Below are positions 22,216 through 37,200 of a stretch of DNA of 64,000 bases, piece by piece; position 1 is the first letter of the stretch; every line of letters begins with the position of its first letter. The notes under the pieces are model-generated. The model was not told the DNA's origin, made no database searches, and saw only the letters and a program-made list of their open reading frames with translations. The position numbers were made by a program, and so were the translations under genes. The DNA is taken from positions 1,075,818 to 1,139,817 of the forward strand of contig VXAU01004384.1 in NCBI GenBank assembly GCA_013399695.1, in the 5' to 3' direction. The stretch is from Formicarius rufipectus (lineage: Eukaryota > Chordata > Aves > Passeriformes > Formicariidae).

Positions 22216-25200
22216 GCTTGCTTGATGACTTCAAAAGCTGTTTATGTCGTTGTCGTCTTCAGTGCAGACCTATGTGTTTGACCATTTATTCCTTCATCTC
22301 TGCATCACCTGATACTGAGATTGTAAGCTTTTTGAGGGCAGGGTAGTCTTTAATTTCCAATAGTACATTCCCATTGGTACAGTGGGTCATGGACTGGGGA
22401 TTCCATATGCTACACTAAAAAAACCCCCAAAAACCTGATTACTGCTGCTCTTTTTTTTTTAATACAGTTCATAGAGGGGCCATTTGAAGATTATTTAAAA
22501 AATCTGGAAAATCCACAGGTATGTTAAACTTGATTTGTAATACAAAGCAGTACTTTTTTGATGTTGATGGGTATTTGGAATTTTTTTTTTCCTCAAAAGT
22601 GTTTTTGAAGTGGTTTTCAGGAGAACTTAGTTTGCCCTGAACTACACCAATGTAAATGGTTTACAGCACTACACTGTGTATAGAAAATGTCCTTCATACT
22701 AGTGTTTAAAAATATATTTGAACAGTAAAACATACAGTAGCTTTTTTAGTTGATCAGATAAATTAACAGTTATTCTATATTTGAAAATTGTTATGAGAAT
22801 GATTCATTTTTTTTTAAAGATAACTCTTTACAAACTACTACAAATTCCCGTCCAAACTTAAGTTCCTTTTAATTAAGAAAGAATTTTAAAAAGAAAAAAG
22901 AGAGAAATCTAATCACATATTGCAGCATGGTACAGCAGGTAGACTGGCAGTGGAAGAAACAACTTTGAGCTTTCTGTGATTTGAGTCTGGATTATGGTAT
23001 TACCATAAAAATGTAGAGCTATTTTGCAGCTTTAAAGGGCAGATTTTTGGTCTTCCTCCAGGTAATGATATGCAGCTGCTTGCATCAGAAATGCAGGTTT
23101 ATTTTGGCTGCTTGGAAGTGGTCTGTCTACTTTGTGATGGAGCCACTTCCGTGTCAAGATATACGTGGGGGAAGTTACCTTGTGTTTTAGGCATGAAAGT
23201 TTAGTGTCTTATTTTCCCAGTTCATCCATAGCTAAAGGCCAACAAAGCCTGAATTTTGGGAGGTAGAGAATAAAATTTTACAAGCACTTGACAAATCACT
23301 TTTGAAAAACTAGACTGCTAATTGTTTAACAAAAGAAAAAAACCCCAACACTATGATCACTTTCAAAATTGCACTGTTTAATGATAAAGCTGCATTTATG
23401 TTTTTAGTTCTCTCACTTTTCATGCAGTTCTGTTGCCAGTTTGGGAAAAGCTCCCTCTAGCTTGTACTCCTTAACCACCTTACTGGGATAGTTGTTGTTA
23501 TTGCAAAAAAAAACCCCTTAAAGTAACTCAGCTGAACTCAGTGTTCATATATTTATTTTGAACAATGATCTCGTACATCTCTTGATATATGCATGAGGAG
23601 GTATAAAAATGGTGTGTTTGAACTTTGTTTTCTTTTGTTTTCAATACAGGAATGGGTTGGACAAGTAGAAATAAGTGCCCTTTCTCTTATGTACAAGTAA
23701 GAAAACCTTTAAATATGTTTTACTGAAATCAGTTGTTTGTTAGCCAATCAGTTGGAATAGTGAAGATAGAATTGTTATACCGTGGTTCTCCAGAAAAGTA
23801 CAAATATGCTTTGAAAATTGAAGCTATCAAGGGATTACAGAAAAATAGGAAAGTGAGCTTTGAAAATGCCATTTAATTGGGGGTGTGAATAGGGTTTTGT
23901 AATAATGTCATGCATCTCACCTGGGTGCAGTCATGCAGTTCATATTTGGTTAATTTTTATATCTTAATTTTTCTGTTAAAATTGCTTTTCTTGGTCTTTC
24001 TCACCAAGGCTTTAATACTCACACAGTTGCTGAGCTATGGGCTGTAGCCATTTATTAACTCTCTACAAATGCTCTGATGTAGCTTAGAGCTATGGGTATT
24101 AAGGACTGCTCAAAAGCTGTCTTCTCCCTCCTTTGGTACGAAATTATTTGTACAGATACAAGAGTATCTCGTGTACAGCTGTAACTTGTTCTGTTCTCTG
24201 TATAAATTTCCTTTTTGCCATTGTATGTCGCTGGCTACTGTGCAAGGGAGTGTGTAGTGTACAACATCTTAGCCTTCTGCTGTTTGTAAACCTGTTACAT
24301 TCAGTATTTCAGAACGTTCACCCTAAATTAATGGCTTTGTCTCTTGATGGGACAGCTGATAAGAGGGAAGAATTAATCAAACTAGTGAAGTATTACTTTT
24401 GGGTTCTTCAAGAAGTGCCAAGTGTGGGGAGCTGCGTGACATGCTTTGCCTTTTATGAGGTGAACGGGACAGTTCAGAGCTGCATGTGCTGCCTGGGTGG
24501 GGGAGGACTGGACAGAAAGTCAGGGCAGAGTTTGGCTTAAGAGGCTTAATGAGGAGGTCTGATGGTTAGATTGAGCCATAGTGTAGAGGGGTGGAATCTA
24601 AGTCAACAAAATTGGCATGCTTAACTACATTGGACAGTGGATGGATCGGTTGTATTTCTGGCCATGAGAAATATATTCTCATAAATAGAAGCAGCTTATT
24701 TTGAAATCATGCCACGTTGGTGTCCAGGGCCACAGCTGATAAATGAACACGGAGACCAAACCTGGTTGATAAGAGTGGGGTTCTTCTGAATTTCCATTGG
24801 ATGCATCCAGGAGGGTTCTGTGGCATGGATGCAGCTCTGTGTAGTGTTTCACTGCAGAGGTGAACACACGAGAATAGTTACTGCCATGCATGTTTTGGGA
24901 AGACAGGCTTCTATCAGAAAGGCAGTTTGGAGTCTCAGTGGAAGTAGGAATGGTGGTGGAGGTAGGGGAAGGGAGTTGCTTCCTTTCCTGCATACTGGCA
25001 GACTGAAGGGAAGCAGAAGGAAGAATTCTCTGTTCTGTTCCAAGTAGATAAATTTCAGACTTCTCATAGGCATAGGATAGAAGTTCACTGTGAATAAGTT
25101 TGATTTCACTTTCACTCTTCAAACCTGTCACAAATACAATTTGCTTATCTAGTAAATTTTTCTTTCTTCCCTGAAGGGGATGGGTCTCTGAGATATGAAA

Positions 25201-28200
25201 TTCTTTTCCTCCCTCCCAGCATTACCTTTCCTGAGTGGTTGTAAAAAGGCTGTTTTTTTAATCCAAAAACTGAATATACTCAATCATTTTGCAAGACTGA
25301 CACTTTTGCCTGTATAAGGAAGAAAGTGAAGGAAGTGATAGGTTGCTAAGCAAAGAATTCAAAGGGAAGATTATGGATAAAAGGGAGAGAGAGAAAATAA
25401 TTTAAGAGCAGGACAGAGATTGATTATAGCAGAGAAATCACTAGGTGTTTTCTGTGTTAATGTATCTTCCTTAAATTTGACTTGAATACTCAAATTTTTA
25501 TTTCCTTTTAAAATTAATTCCTAACAGGTGCTTTCTTTTTTTTTTTTTCCTTAGGAAAGATTTCATAATATATCGGGAACCAAATGCTTCTCCTTCATGT
25601 GTAACTGAAAATGGCTTTTCTGATAAGGTAAAAAAAAATGGCTGTAGAGAAAGGTTAAGTTAAGGCTACTTCATAAACAGCAAGTAGTTGCAAGTGAGTT
25701 TTATTCGTCAACACAGTGGAATGTTCTGAGAATTCAATTTTAGCAACTTATTTTGTGCATATTCAAGGTAGCTCTTCTGTTATTGTGTGTAGCACTTTTT
25801 TAAAATAGGTATATATTTGGGAATATCTTCCTAGTAGTTAAAATTCTGTAAAAATCAATTGTCAGCTGCTAACTCACGTGGCTACCACTGTCTTAAATTC
25901 TTTTTTACTTTTGCTTAAAATTATGTTTGGCTTAAGGCATTTTGATTATTTATTGATACACTGAGATCCTGAGAGATAACAAAGCACATGGGTACCTTAA
26001 ATTGAATTTAAAAGGTAGTGCTTATGAAAAACCAAGTGAGATACAAAGCCTAAAATATCTGTGTGGGTTTTTTAATAGGTATTGCTGTGCTTCTCAAATG
26101 GAAACCACTATGATATTGTTTATCCCATAGAGTATTCAGAAAAGGCTGCTCTGTGCCAGTGTAAGTATTATGTTGGTTAGTTGAAAGCATATTGTTATCA
26201 AAAGTCTTTAAAAGTTATTACTACCAGGTTTGGGGAAAAGGATCTGTTTGAAAGTTTATGATAGTAATTCTTAAGAAGCCAAGTTTTCAATTTGAATTGT
26301 CAAAGACTGTGTGATTCTGTGAGATCATGAATTCTCACTGTGTCCTGGCTCCTGACAAAGCAGATTATATACCAAGAGGAGAAAATTTATCTGCCTCTTT
26401 GATTCTGAGTGGTCTAATGTAAACAGAAAATGTTGGTGCACTGATTAATAATGTGTTGACTTGTCTTTGGTCAGCCATCTGGTTGTAATTGTGATTTCAC
26501 TCTTATGTTAGCAGACTAATTGTTAATGTTAAAATTATCCTTGGATGTGTAACTTGTCGTGGAGAATTATGGGGTTTTACAGGTGCAAAAAATAACTGTC
26601 TTCATGGATTATTGTTTACTAGATTGGGACCTCTGGGCATTCCTGCAGTCAGGTTTGATATGTCACTGTGACAGTCCCTACAGGGATTCTAATTCTTCAT
26701 GAAATCTCTGCCTCTGTGCAGTTACAAGGCTAAGGCCAAACTTGCTTTTGAAGAGACCTTGTTTGTAGTAGTTTCATGCAGACCCATTGAGCCATAGTAG
26801 CTGCAGTTGGTTTCGCTTCTGGGACCTTCACTGTTTGATTATATGCTTAATTATAGGTGCTTGATGGTTTTGACTGAAGGAATTGGAAAAGCATCCGTAG
26901 TGGTTGCATAAAATTTTGATTTACATGGTAATTGATTTTGCTCTTCCACTTTTTCCTCTTCTTCCCCAGCTCTGCTGTATGAGTTGCTTTATGAGAAAGT
27001 ATTTGATGTGGATGTGAAGAAAGTCATAGCAGAACTTAGTGCTGTTGGTGGGGCAGGGGAAAGTAATGGTAGCAGTGAAGTATCTGCTTCGGATTCTGAA
27101 GATGACAACTACAGGTAAAAGGGATTTCAAAGTTAACATAAGCTACCTGTTAAGATGCATGTGAAAGGAGTTTTCTGAATTTCTGGTAGGTAGTAGAATC
27201 TAACAGTTAGGGCTGAAAACATTTACAAATGACTAAGAAAAGAAGCACAAAGAGGTAGGGCTAGAAGTGTGAAGGAATTCAATGTGTATTCTTCCCTGTA
27301 CCAAAGGACAGGCTTCAGGCTCCTCTGTTTTTCTTGCAGTCTAGCTTTGAATCTTTTTAAAGCATAATGGAATATAGCCATTGCAACACATCCCTCTTCC
27401 TGTTTAAAGTAGCAGAATCCCCTGGGAGAACTGTCAGTGTGCCAGTCTGGCATGGAAACCTCCATGAGAATTACTTGGCTCACTGTTGCAACTGAGTAGA
27501 GTTACAGGAGTCTAATCCAGTTTGAGTTGCTTCCACATCTGGGGGCTGAAATGCCTGTTTGGGAGGAAGTTAAGGGAGAAATACAGATGTAGCTTGCTCC
27601 ATTCAGTTCTTGATCTTTTATGAAGTGATTATGTTTGTGGGTTTGGATTCCTTTTGCTGGGCCTGGTTGCTCTGACTGGCTTTGAGATTTTGACCTGATT
27701 CCTTTTGCACAGTGTGTCTTTCACAGTGCACTTATGTACTGGCAGTTTTTCTATGTTTAATATGATTCTTAACTCTTGCTTGTATGAAATTCCATCGAAG
27801 CTGTGGAGCTTATGCTGTATTAGTGGATCATGTCCCCTCTTCCTGCTGAACGTCATTACAGTCCTTTCTGGGGGCTCTACTGGCAGAAAAAACTCGTTGA
27901 GCTGTTGGGAGCTGCTTTTTCCTCAGGTTGGAAAAAACCAGAAACGAAGATGATGGAAATCACAGGAAGAAAACCAAGTTGTGGGAAAGGGATTAGCTGC
28001 TTTTCGTGTTTGAAAAAAAAAGTTCTAGGGAACATTGCCAATTAAAATACAAAGTATTTCTGCCTCAGGGAACAATTATTATAGTTAAATGTCAGAGAGT
28101 GGAAACCTTTATTCCCTTCTGTTCTTGGAGCTTTCCTGGGCTTCACATGCAGTAGCCTTACCCTGTATCTTTGGGATTCCTAAGAAAATATCTTGCTAAC

Positions 28201-31200
28201 CTCCATGGCACCTTTGGAAATAAGGTCATATACTCACTTGAGACTATGGAACTCGATGTTCTTGATTTAAACCATATGTCCTATAATGCAAGAGTTGTGT
28301 GTGTGTGTGTGTGTGTGACTCGACCTAGTTAACACAAATGACAAACAGTTCACTGTGTCTGTCAAGTCCTACATTTTTTGCTTGTCCTAAAGTCTACTTC
28401 AGCTTGTTTCATTAACCCAAGTTTCCAGAAGATTCTTTTGATTTTATAAATACACACTTTTCAGTTGTGGTGTTATTAATTGTAATAGTTTTGGGAGAAG
28501 TTAATGCTGAGAGTTGCCTACAACTGTCGCAGGGAAGAATTTTTGGACTTAGTCCGTGGCAAGTATTTTTCCAGTGATGTCAGGTGTAGAAAATAAGAGT
28601 AAATTTGAGCGCCTGATGCAAATTAACTAAGAGAGTGCTTTTTGGTTTGAGGTTTATTTTTATGTCTGCTTTTGTTATACTTTCCTTGTGTAGTTCCAAA
28701 ATTTTTAAGGTTTTTTTGTTTTGTTTTCCTTGCCTTCTTCCTTTTTTTTCCCCCAAGTGACAATGAAGTCACTGCACGTAAGATGGACTTCCTAAAACTT
28801 GTACTTAAAACAAATAGTCTTATTTCTATATCATATCAAGTTAAAAATGTAGTTCTTACTGTAGACAGCTTTTTCACTTTCAGAGATGTTCTGTGATGTG
28901 TTTGTTGTGGGGAAAACGTGCAGAGAATGATAGTTTCAGTATTTTTATCCACTTCCTAGATGTGTCTTAACTAATTTCCAGGCCTTCTTAGTACTGTAAT
29001 TCATTATAAAAACATAACCTGCTTCTGTCCTATTGCAGAAGTAAAGCTACAACAGTTAGTGATGTGAATGGAATGAAATCTCTTTCTGGCAACAAGGTAT
29101 TTATCTGTTGAGATTTATTTTCTTTCTAATAAATTGTACTCTGCTGTATTTTCTATTATTTAACATTCATGAGAGAATCTCGAGTTTCTAGTTTTCTTGG
29201 CATGTAATATCGTAAAAGCTACTTATTTCTTTGAAAAGTAATGTTAACTTTTGATGTGCTCAGAGGTGGGTAGTGTCTTTTCTAAAGCTGCTTAGTTCTG
29301 TTTTATTCTGGTAAGGTCAAAAGGGCACTTAATTTTTTTTTTTTTTTTTTCCCCAAACCTCTTGATGCCTTATGTATTTTCAGCTTCTTTATGTTTGAGT
29401 TTAAGCTGTGATTGAAAACTGGAAAACTGGACATCTTGCTTTCATTGACCATGTAGCACTTTGTTCTGTTTCATATAGCACCTTGAGAACAATGGGAATT
29501 CCACCCTGTCAGTCGTCCCTAAAAAGGTTCTTAAATCACTCGATCCATTGGTTTACAGAAATATTGAATATGATGTTTGGCTCCAATCCAAATGGGGTAA
29601 GTAACTGAACACTTAAAATTTGCAGCTTTTGCAAGCTGATGTGTGAAGTGATGCCCTCTTGGAGAGCAGCAGTGATGCAAGTGCACTTTGGGTTTAGCCA
29701 GTGGGCTTCCTCAGATGGGTCAGTGAACCTGAACAACTGGTCTGTGTTTTTACTACATCAGGAAAGTAACTCTTTTGGTGTATTTAAACTAACAGTATAT
29801 TACTGCTTATGTGTTTACAGATCAGCAAAAACAAGATTTCTCTATTGCTGCTGGCATGCAATACTCCGTTGGAGATAAATGTAAAGTGAGTAAAACGGAA
29901 TAACAGCTTCTAGACACATTACCATTTTGCTCAAGATGCCCACTTTCCCTCTCTGTTAACTATTTAGCTATATACATGTAATTGCCACTTTCTAAATATT
30001 CTTTGCTTATGTCTTCAGCCAAGGGTTATTTGGCTTGTTATTTAATTGTTATTTAATTGTTGCTGGTGTTGATGACTTACAGCATGTGTACAGAAAGGGC
30101 GTTTAACAGAAAACTGATATGTGTTATTTTACTCCATTAAAAAGTCACAAGGTTAACTTGAAGAGTATGACTCTGGACCTCAGTGTTAAGCATGGAATTG
30201 TGATTCCATGTGTTTACATCTGACACTGGAGATAATGATTATTGCTTGTAAGTTGGCTTAGATAAAATCTCAGTACTCTCAATTGGTGGAGTACAGCAAG
30301 CTTTAGTTACTGCAGATCCTGAAGTTTTGAGCAAGTCTTCCTCTTAAAGTGTTCAAAATGTGCCACACAATTGTTCTGTTAAAATCTGCAGTATGGGTTG
30401 CTGCTTAAGGAGTAAGTTTTGCCATTAAGTACTTTAGTACTCACATTTTAGATTAATCTCCTTAGGTGAGTTGATTAAACTGTTGGGACTTGGCTAAACA
30501 TGGTTCTTTCTAGGACATTTGACCATCTATTAAAGTTATTAATGAGAAAATACTCAGTTTGGTTAATCATGCAGTATGGGGCTCTATTACATTGTAGTTT
30601 TTTATTTGTGTAATGGAATTTACCTCCATGGCTCAATTGCAGGAAAAAGACATCTCAAACCCTTCAATCACAAAATACCCCACTAAACCACAAGCTCCAA
30701 ATTTACCCCCTCAAGAAACAAAACAGCCTAATGCTGAGTTGATTATTTATTGCTTAATAGTGCAGGCCTAAACTTGCTTTTAAGATCCTAAGGCTGTAAT
30801 GTGTGGTATTTACTAAAGGATACAGATATTATTAATAGAAAAAATTCTGGTAATTAGCATTCTTTGTCAAATTTTAAATCTGCATGGCAAGACAGTAAAT
30901 GTGTGGGATAAAGACATAGGAAAAGATGAAATAGTGAAAAGTAGAGTTGACCAAATTAATACAATGGGAAAGCCAAATACTGTAGCAGAACATTATGGAT
31001 TTTTTAAAATACTTAAAAGAAGGTTTTTAAGAATACAGAATGTCAGTCAAGTAACACTGTGATCATATCTCAAACTTTTTTTGGTTGCTTTTAAGAAACC
31101 TTCTGAAGAATAACTTCAAAAGTAATTGGTGTTCATTATTAATTAAGCTAAATTTCATTAAAGTGAAGGGAAGTGGATTTTAACAAGGGAAAGCATTGAG

Positions 31201-34200
31201 TTTTATTCTAAGAAAAAGTGTTTTCAGTAAAACTGAAAAGCTTTGATACACTGATTACTTTTAACTTTCTCATGTGGCTTTGAAAAGCATGTTTCATTGA
31301 GTAGTGCTCCCCAGAAAGGTATCGGTTTGTTTGTGGCTTGTTTGCTTAGTTGTGTATATGTGTGTGTGTTTAATAGTATTTTTATTTCTTTTTGAAGAAG
31401 TGATATGAGGATTTGCTTTTGATACATTTACTAGATTGTGATGGGTATTGCTCATGTCTTCTGTTGCCAAGAGAAGTTCTATTTCTAACCTTGTTGATAT
31501 TTTGAAGAGTTACCTCCTCCCACTGTCATCTTTGGATGCACCTTTATTTACTCTTTGTCCTTGTAGGTGCGCTTAGACCATAATGGGAAATTTTATAATG
31601 CTCACATTCAAGAAGTTCGTTCAGATAATGGGCCAGTTGTTGTGTTTGTAGAAGAGCTTGGAGCAAAGTAAGTGCTTAAATTTTTTTGGAAAAGATTACC
31701 AAACTGCACAAAGCATTACTTTAGGTCAGAGTTAATTTCAGCCTCTGTCTGTTTCTTCACTCCAAGCAGTACTGCCACAAAATTGTTAAGAAAGCAGCAT
31801 ACTGAGTGAAAGAAGGGAAAAATTGCTTGCTTTGACTTCTTTCTGTGGTGCTAAGTAGTCTGGGTATGACTTGCAGTGTAACTGTGTTAGTAATGTTTTA
31901 CTTTTTTTGCACGAGATTCAATCCTAAACAGGTTGACACCAGCCTAATAAAGTGCTTCTTGTACTTAAGCTTGCACAAATCCAGCATCTAATTATTTTCT
32001 TACTAATAGGCCCATCAGAGCACTGAACTTCTCTGTTGGTTGAGTACCTCTACCTGATTTCATACAGAGTGCTAAGTTGCTGTTTAGATCTTTGCCCTGC
32101 CTTGGGACAAATTAAATGTTTAAAGTTGTTGTTGGGAAGGGTGCTGATTTTGGTTGTGTGGGCTGGGGGTGTTTTGTTGGGTTGGGTGGGGGGCAGTTTG
32201 AGATATCTTGAGCTCTGCTGCAAGCTCTGTGACTTCTAGGGGGAAAACCCCCACAACTGAAATCCTTTCTAAACTGAAATTTGAATGTCTTCTTTTCAAA
32301 GTATGTAAGCAGTTGTTTGGGCATCCTATGGCATCCACAAATGAACACAGTAATTGCTCTGGGATATACACCACCATTATAATGTTTTTCAACCTTGGCA
32401 TCTGTTGCAGTGTTTGTAATAAATTTATCTGAGTATATTGCTCTTTCTGATCGTTCTCCTTTTCTGTGCCCTGAGGAGATGATAAATATGCACATCACAA
32501 ATGGCTGTTAATTCTTTACTGGGGAAGTTTGTGGCAACTTACCAGTTTTATGTAAAAGAAAAGAAAATTAATTAAAAAATATTTGCTCTTCTTTACATTG
32601 CTGAAGTGTAGTCATAAAGGCAAAGGACTTTGAATGCAGTGTTCTCAAAAATGGAAAGATCTTTCAGTCTTGGGAAACACATGGTATTAATTTATGCAGG
32701 CTCTGGTCTGGTTTTTAAGATATTCTTTTCCCTCTGTAATTCCTTGTTTTATAGGCATTCTGTCTCACTGAAGAGCCTTAAACCTCTTCCACAGACCTCT
32801 CCTATGGAGGGCTGGAACACTGTGCCAGGGAAGAAGATAAAAAAGTTTTTCCCAACGTGGGGACAGAATGCTCAGCCTGGTAGGATTGTACCTGTCTTTG
32901 TGTGGCAGAATCTTCTTTGTCAGATGTTTTGTCCCAAAGAGCTTAAGAAAAAAAAATGATTAAAACAATCTTTCCTGTTTTCACACTGTCACCACAGATG
33001 CAGAGGGCAGAGGGCAGAAGAGTCAGAGCAAGTCCATAAAACCCCAGTCAGCACTACCTCCTCGACTTCAGCATACTGTGGGAACCAGGCAGCATCAGTT
33101 CTTGGGTGCTGGACCCCAACCTCATCAGACCTCAACTGAGCAAAAAGCTCCAGGCAGGAATCCTGCTCAGTCTGTAAGGTAAAGCTTCAGAGAACCTATT
33201 TCTTAGCTGGAGCTTTGACTGAGCTGCTGGAAGCCCAGGTGCCTGCTTCACAAGGTTCCAGCATGCTTTTTTGAAACATACTGCCGTGGAGTTCTTAAGA
33301 ACTGTTCCAAGTCCTTAAGAATACACACATGCATGGGAAAAATAATGTTTTGTTTTTTTCCTTGCATAGCAGCATCCCCCTTTGGAAGCACTGCCTACAA
33401 AGCTGCATTTTTTCTTGGAAAGTGGATGTTAGTGTTTGTTTTTTCTTCTTGGCTCGGCTCAACTAATGTTACATATGATTCTTGGGCATGGCAAAGATTT
33501 TTCCCTCAGCTTGTGCTGAACCTGTCATAGGGCACTGTTTCGTGTTATGACTGATGGAGTATGAGAACAGCATTTTGCCTGCTTTTGTGGGTAATGATGT
33601 TTTAATACACTGGGCTGCTGTAGCAGAGTTTCTGATTCCATCATTGCCACTTTTTTATCCAAAAGTCTCATACTTGTCTACCAAAGCCAAACACTTCATG
33701 GTCTATTCTGTTAACTCTTCTGTATCATTAACTCCTTGTGGAAAAAGTGGAGCTAGGGGTTCTTTGGAATCTGCCACGTGCAACATTTTAAGAGCATTTT
33801 TCTTTCACCTCTAACCAAATGCATGCTTAATTTAGTAATTCAGAAAGCTGAAACAGTGATGTTAATTCTGTGTAGTGATGCTTCAGCATTGAAAATTCAA
33901 AATACATTTTACCTTTTGTTGTTTTATATACAGCTACCTTCTTCCCCAGCTTTCCTCTTGTATGTGCACAGGTAGCAGATGGGGGATGCTCAGTTCTCAG
34001 CTGGCACAGAAATGGGTTAGATCTCTCGATGCAGGCATTTGGTTTTTAACTATGACGTAACAATTACCATTTGTTATAAAGTCTTTCAAAGCTGTATTAA
34101 ACTGAATTGTGTACAAGATAATTTGTTTCCCCTCCTTAAATTTTATGCATATGGATAACCTGCAGTTGGCATAAAGGAATCTGGTATATGTGGAATCAGC

Positions 34201-37200
34201 ACTATATAATTATCTTTTTCATTCCTTTTAATCCGTGAGCTTGTGTTGTGCTTGACACTGGTGAGTTTTCTTGTCCAAGTGATGCTGCTTCATTTTCCCC
34301 TGTGCAGGAAAGTGGAGAGAGCTGAGGATCTGAGCCATGGCAGCAGAGATTGTAACTACTTTGGCCTGTCTCCGGAGGAGCGCAGGGAGAAGCAGGCTAT
34401 AGAGGAATCTCGGTCCCTTTATGAGATCCAGCAGCGGGATGAACAAGCTTTTCCTGCTCTTTGCAATGTATGCTCCTTTTCATTGTGATTAATCCACACT
34501 TGTCCATGAACCTTTGCTTAGGAATTGGTTTGCTGTCCTCGAGTCACACTGCAAATCAAAAACCACTGCAAGGTTATTCTCTCTGTGCTCACTTCCTACG
34601 TGGAAATATGGCTATCTACAGTGCTTTATATATTAAAGATAAGAAATACATGTAGTATTTTCCCCTGGGCATGATGAACATTCACCATACACTGTTCCTT
34701 TTTTAAGCATGTGACTATGGCAGACATGAGCTGCTGGAGCTGTAGGCTTCTTTCTTTGTGTTCCTCCTGTGTTGGGGAGGCTTTGCACTCCCTCGCAGTT
34801 ACTTGGATGGTGTCTTGTATTGTGGGATCGAGGTTCATGGTGAGGACAGGACTTGCTCTGAAGTACAGTTGAATTTTGCTGAGAAACAGCTGAGTGAGAT
34901 GGCACCAAGCACCACAGCGACTAGGAGATTATTTGCAATTGGTTTCACTTAAAACCTGTTCTAATTATAATTGAGTCTCTTTTCAGCCTGAGGCCTTTTT
35001 AGTGTGAGAACTTGCCTGGTCTCCTGAGTAGTGCAAATGCTTTGTCAGGCTTGCTGTTTTTCTGCTGTGGAGTTGAGCAGGCTTCAGTGGACTTGCCAGA
35101 GTCTGAGGGAAGGATGTAGCCTTTAGGTTTTTGAGAGATGATATTATTGATGCAGTTTTTAATGAAAGTGGATTGGAGTCTCAGTACATCCAGGGAAGTG
35201 AGCAGATCCTATGGGTAAAGAGCTACTCTCTGCATGGGTTTGTTCTAGAGATTGTGGGACTTTTTGGCTTTAAATGCTAGGGTAAACAGGAACAAAAATG
35301 AGGCTGGGAAGAACGAGTGAGGGGGACACAGGTTGTTCTCTCCCTCTGAGCTACAACAGTTTGCTGTATTTGCTCACCTGCAGGAGAAGGATGTGCTCTT
35401 TAAGAGGATTATTGTCTGAGTGAAACCGTTCTTGTCATGTAAGATAATGACAATGCTTTTAAAGAACACTTTGCAGAATTTAGCAGTGAATGAAAGATTG
35501 GATGAATCTGAGTGATACTGACCAAACTTGCTCCCCACTTTTGCCTGTCACAGACATAAATCTTGTGTGTCGTGAAGACATAATAGTATCATATCAGGTT
35601 CTGTCATTGGACTGAGTACATAAATTCATATTTCTGCTTTTGTAAACTTCTTTAGAACCAGTCAGTCTGTCAGGCTGCTACACAGACTGTGGATAATTTA
35701 AGCCAGAAAAAGTTCTCAACTAATGAAAGAAGAAACAGCAAGTGGACAGCAGAAGTGGAAGAGCAGAAGGAAAAAGGTAAAAATAAATGGGTTTAGATCA
35801 AGGCTTTTTTGTCTGGTTTGTTTGCCTGGTTTTGTTACCAGCCTCAGAATTTATTCAAGATTGGACATTTGTTTAGGCAATGAGGGGAAAATTATCATAA
35901 ATAGCAGTGCCAAACTAAGCTGGGCTCAAGGTAGCAAAGGTGTGCTTTGTGAAGAAAGTGCATGTTTTCCTGCTTTGTGAACATGGCTGAGAGAGCAGGC
36001 CCCTCTTCAGGATTTTTGTAGTAAATGGGAAGAGGAAGAAGAGAAATTAAGACTTATCAGAGCTGCCCTAAATTAGATCCTTTTGAAATTCTAGAGCATG
36101 TGGCAGAAAGTGACAGTGGGAGGAGCATTAGGAGTGCTCACTGGAGTCAGTTAAGAGAAAAGCAGGTAAAATTAAGCAGGGTGGCATGGTTAATGGTACA
36201 GAAAGGGGAGAACCTGGTGTACAGAAGAAGTGTAAAAAAAAGCCTGTTTACAGTAGAAAGATCTGTGACATGCTCAAAATTTAGTTTGGGATTTTTCCCT
36301 CCCCCCAGTCAGTAACAACACTCTAGCTTCTCTTCATGGACTCAAAGCTTTTCCTCTTGTATGAGGAATGGAACATGGTAGTAACAGATGAAAACTGTAA
36401 CTGTCCTGAGGTAGTTAGTAAATCTTTGCTAATTGCAACAGATAATGTTTGGTGGTATTTTTAAATTTTATGGGTTTTTTTTGTTCTGTCAGCTTTCCCA
36501 TAACTAAAAACCAAATTTGATCTTGGCTTCTTCCACTCTTTTTTTCCCCTTGATTAAATAAAACTCAGACTCCTTAGCCTTCTCATAGAAGGCTGCATTT
36601 TTTTAATTTTTCTTGTTTTGTTTCCTTATCTCTGGCAATAGCAGAGTACATGTGCTCCTTAGTCCCTCTTGCAAGATGTAATGCTTTATGGAATGGTCTC
36701 ACAAGGACCAATCTTATTTTTCATTCTCCAAATGTCTGAAAACTTGTTTCATTTGAGAAATCGTTTCATCAGCCGTGCCAAAAAGAACATTGATGTAGAG
36801 AAAGCTCTTTACTACAGTGTCATGATGGGTTTGGCTGAAGTGCATGGCATGTCCAGCTTTGTCAGTTTTTTTTGTGACACTCAGGATTGCATTGCCCCTT
36901 GTGAAATGTGGTTAACAATCCTATGGGAATAAACTGTACTTCCTGTGGAGTATTTAGTGTTCCTGTTGGTGCTTGGGGAATTGGCAGTAATATTCATAAT
37001 CAGTATTTTACAGTGTTGTCTAGTTGTGATGGTGCAAATGCTAAACTTTTTTTGGAAGTGCATATCTATTTAGTGGCTACAGTAAAACTTACAGGTATGA
37101 GTTTGATTGACAAGCTGTGGTAACCAGATTTGAACTTAAGCCAGAATGGGAAGAACTTGTACAGATCTTATGTGAAAGATTATGTCACAATTGTTTTTTA

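Larger units (their letters stand above)
17816..22467 (+). other. OTUD4 introns 1 and 2
   Basis: Intron 1 (17816-19366) starts within the CpG island and holds a short CR1 remnant. Intron 2 (19451-22467) is C/T-rich and holds the L2-like tail and poly-T tract. No internal gene was recognised. Confidence 0.8.
22519..31566 (+). other. OTUD4 introns 3 to 10
   Basis: Introns between exons 3 and 11 are AT-rich, from 224 bases (29597-29820) to about 1.9 kb (23697-25554 and 27115-29038). Only the GT microsatellite stands out. Frames such as 24133-24540 are unsupported. Confidence 0.75.
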
